This document shows positions 20,057-20,355 of a stretch of DNA of 20,355 nucleotides, piece after piece. The translations under genes were made by a program, and so were the position numbers. Source of the stretch: 70-18 sp041691815 (GTDB lineage: Bacteria; Pseudomonadota; Alphaproteobacteria; Acetobacterales; Acetobacteraceae); the NCBI GenBank assembly GCA_041691815.1, contig JBEPTZ010000078.1:1-20355 (forward strand), read 5' to 3'. The notes beneath the pieces are model-generated. The model made no database searches. It saw only the letters and a list, made by a program, of their open reading frames with translations, and was not told where the DNA came from. Every line of letters starts with the position of its first letter. Within the stretch, counting starts at the first letter, position 1.

Positions 20057-20355
20057 GAGGACCGGTCTTTCTGGATCGCGGGAGCAAGATTGCCCCCGCA
20101 GCGAACATTGAATGACGAGACGTTGCAGTTTACAAAACATCACATTATATCGATATCGCTATAATAGGGTCCGTGTCGGGGCACGCACAAGTGCTCGCCA
20201 CGTTGTTCAGACATTTTTCGACATTTTTCGTATTCCGCAGAGTCGACTGGCTGCGCGGCATGCGGCGGATGGCGGCGACGGCGAGACCCCGGGGCGGCGC
20301 CGCGGCGGGGGGGGCCGGGGCGATAGAGGCCAAAAGGGGACCCGCAATGTGGGGG
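20057..20355. other. Region upstream of the PEP-CTERM gene, no gene seen
   Basis: This stretch opens A/T-rich (20105-20165) with a 22-base near-perfect palindrome at 20144-20165, then has a tandem 10-base duplication (GACATTTTTC at 20210-20219 and 20220-20229), and ends in very G/C-rich DNA with an uninterrupted run of eight G. The only open frames are short and featureless. Likely it holds the PEP-CTERM promoter and possibly the start of control sequence for a gene beyond the right edge. Confidence 0.6.
20144..20165. promoter_or_regulatory. 22-base palindrome with outward-facing TATAAT arms
   Basis: ATTATA (20144-20149) and TATAAT (20160-20165) are exact inverted arms around CGATATCG (20151-20158), all with the same centre; only the pair 20150/20159 mismatches. 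Each arm is a perfect -10 box reading outward. The minus-strand one would start transcription about 80 bases before the PEP-CTERM ATG. No good -35 is present at 16-19 bases for either, so activator dependence or an operator role is possible. Confidence 0.5.

Noticed and set aside
20270..20355. Possible quadruplex or gene start in the G-rich right end
   Set aside because: G runs are present, including eight in a row, but no ordered four-run motif or supported start codon with ribosome site could be defined, and sequence quality at such a run is uncertain.

Overview
The window is a very GC-rich bacterial chromosome segment. Codon use is strongly G/C at third positions. The gene set (zinc-less 30S S4, an AzlCD/Lrp locus, a PEP-CTERM protein, an Hcn/opine-oxidase-like flavoprotein) and an AT-rich hairpin repeat placed after genes suggest an alphaproteobacterium, most likely Rhodospirillales/Acetobacteraceae. 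That placement is inference from style and family content, not from a marker-gene comparison. No tRNA, rRNA, CRISPR array or insertion sequence was seen.

Layout. 1-2870 (minus): a three-gene run of a carboxymuconolactone-decarboxylase-family protein, a class C beta-lactamase-like serine hydrolase and a MaoC-like hot-dog protein cut by the window edge; a 46-base hairpin repeat lies between the last two. 2966-3856 (plus): a divergent alpha/beta hydrolase. 3848-4786 (minus): a GT61-type glycosyltransferase. 4852-5723 (minus): rpsD with a near-consensus promoter, a hairpin-bearing leader and a textbook terminator. 5752-5958 (plus): a tiny two-helix membrane protein. 5974-10084 (minus): an MBL-fold alkyl-sulfatase-like hydrolase, a PrpF-family isomerase and a gamma-glutamyltransferase-family Ntn hydrolase. 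10198-11789 (minus): azlC-azlD-histidine phosphatase, divergent from an Lrp/AsnC regulator (11918-12376). 12438-15317 (minus): a 959-residue flavin/iron-sulfur oxidoreductase that looks like three HCN-synthase/opine-oxidase subunits in one chain. 15404-19305 (plus): hydantoinase/dihydropyrimidinase, livG-like, livF-like and a second serine hydrolase, with junctions of -4, +1 and +2 bases. 19328-20056 (minus): a secreted PEP-CTERM protein with more AT-rich codons than its neighbours. The last 300 bases hold a striking palindrome but no gene I can support.

How it may fit together (inference). Much of the window looks like accessory catabolism of nitrogenous and carboxylic compounds: ring-opening amidohydrolase, branched-chain-type ABC ATPases, an amine/imino-acid dehydrogenase divergent from them, Lrp-controlled amino-acid export, and a GGT-like/PrpF-like/MBL operon. 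The most distinctive observations are the covarying hairpin repeat placed just after two stop codons, the single-chain Hcn/Oox-type oxidoreductase, the GGT homologue that has lost nearly every gamma-glutamyl-binding residue, and the ABC ATPase pair with no permease or binding-protein gene beside it.
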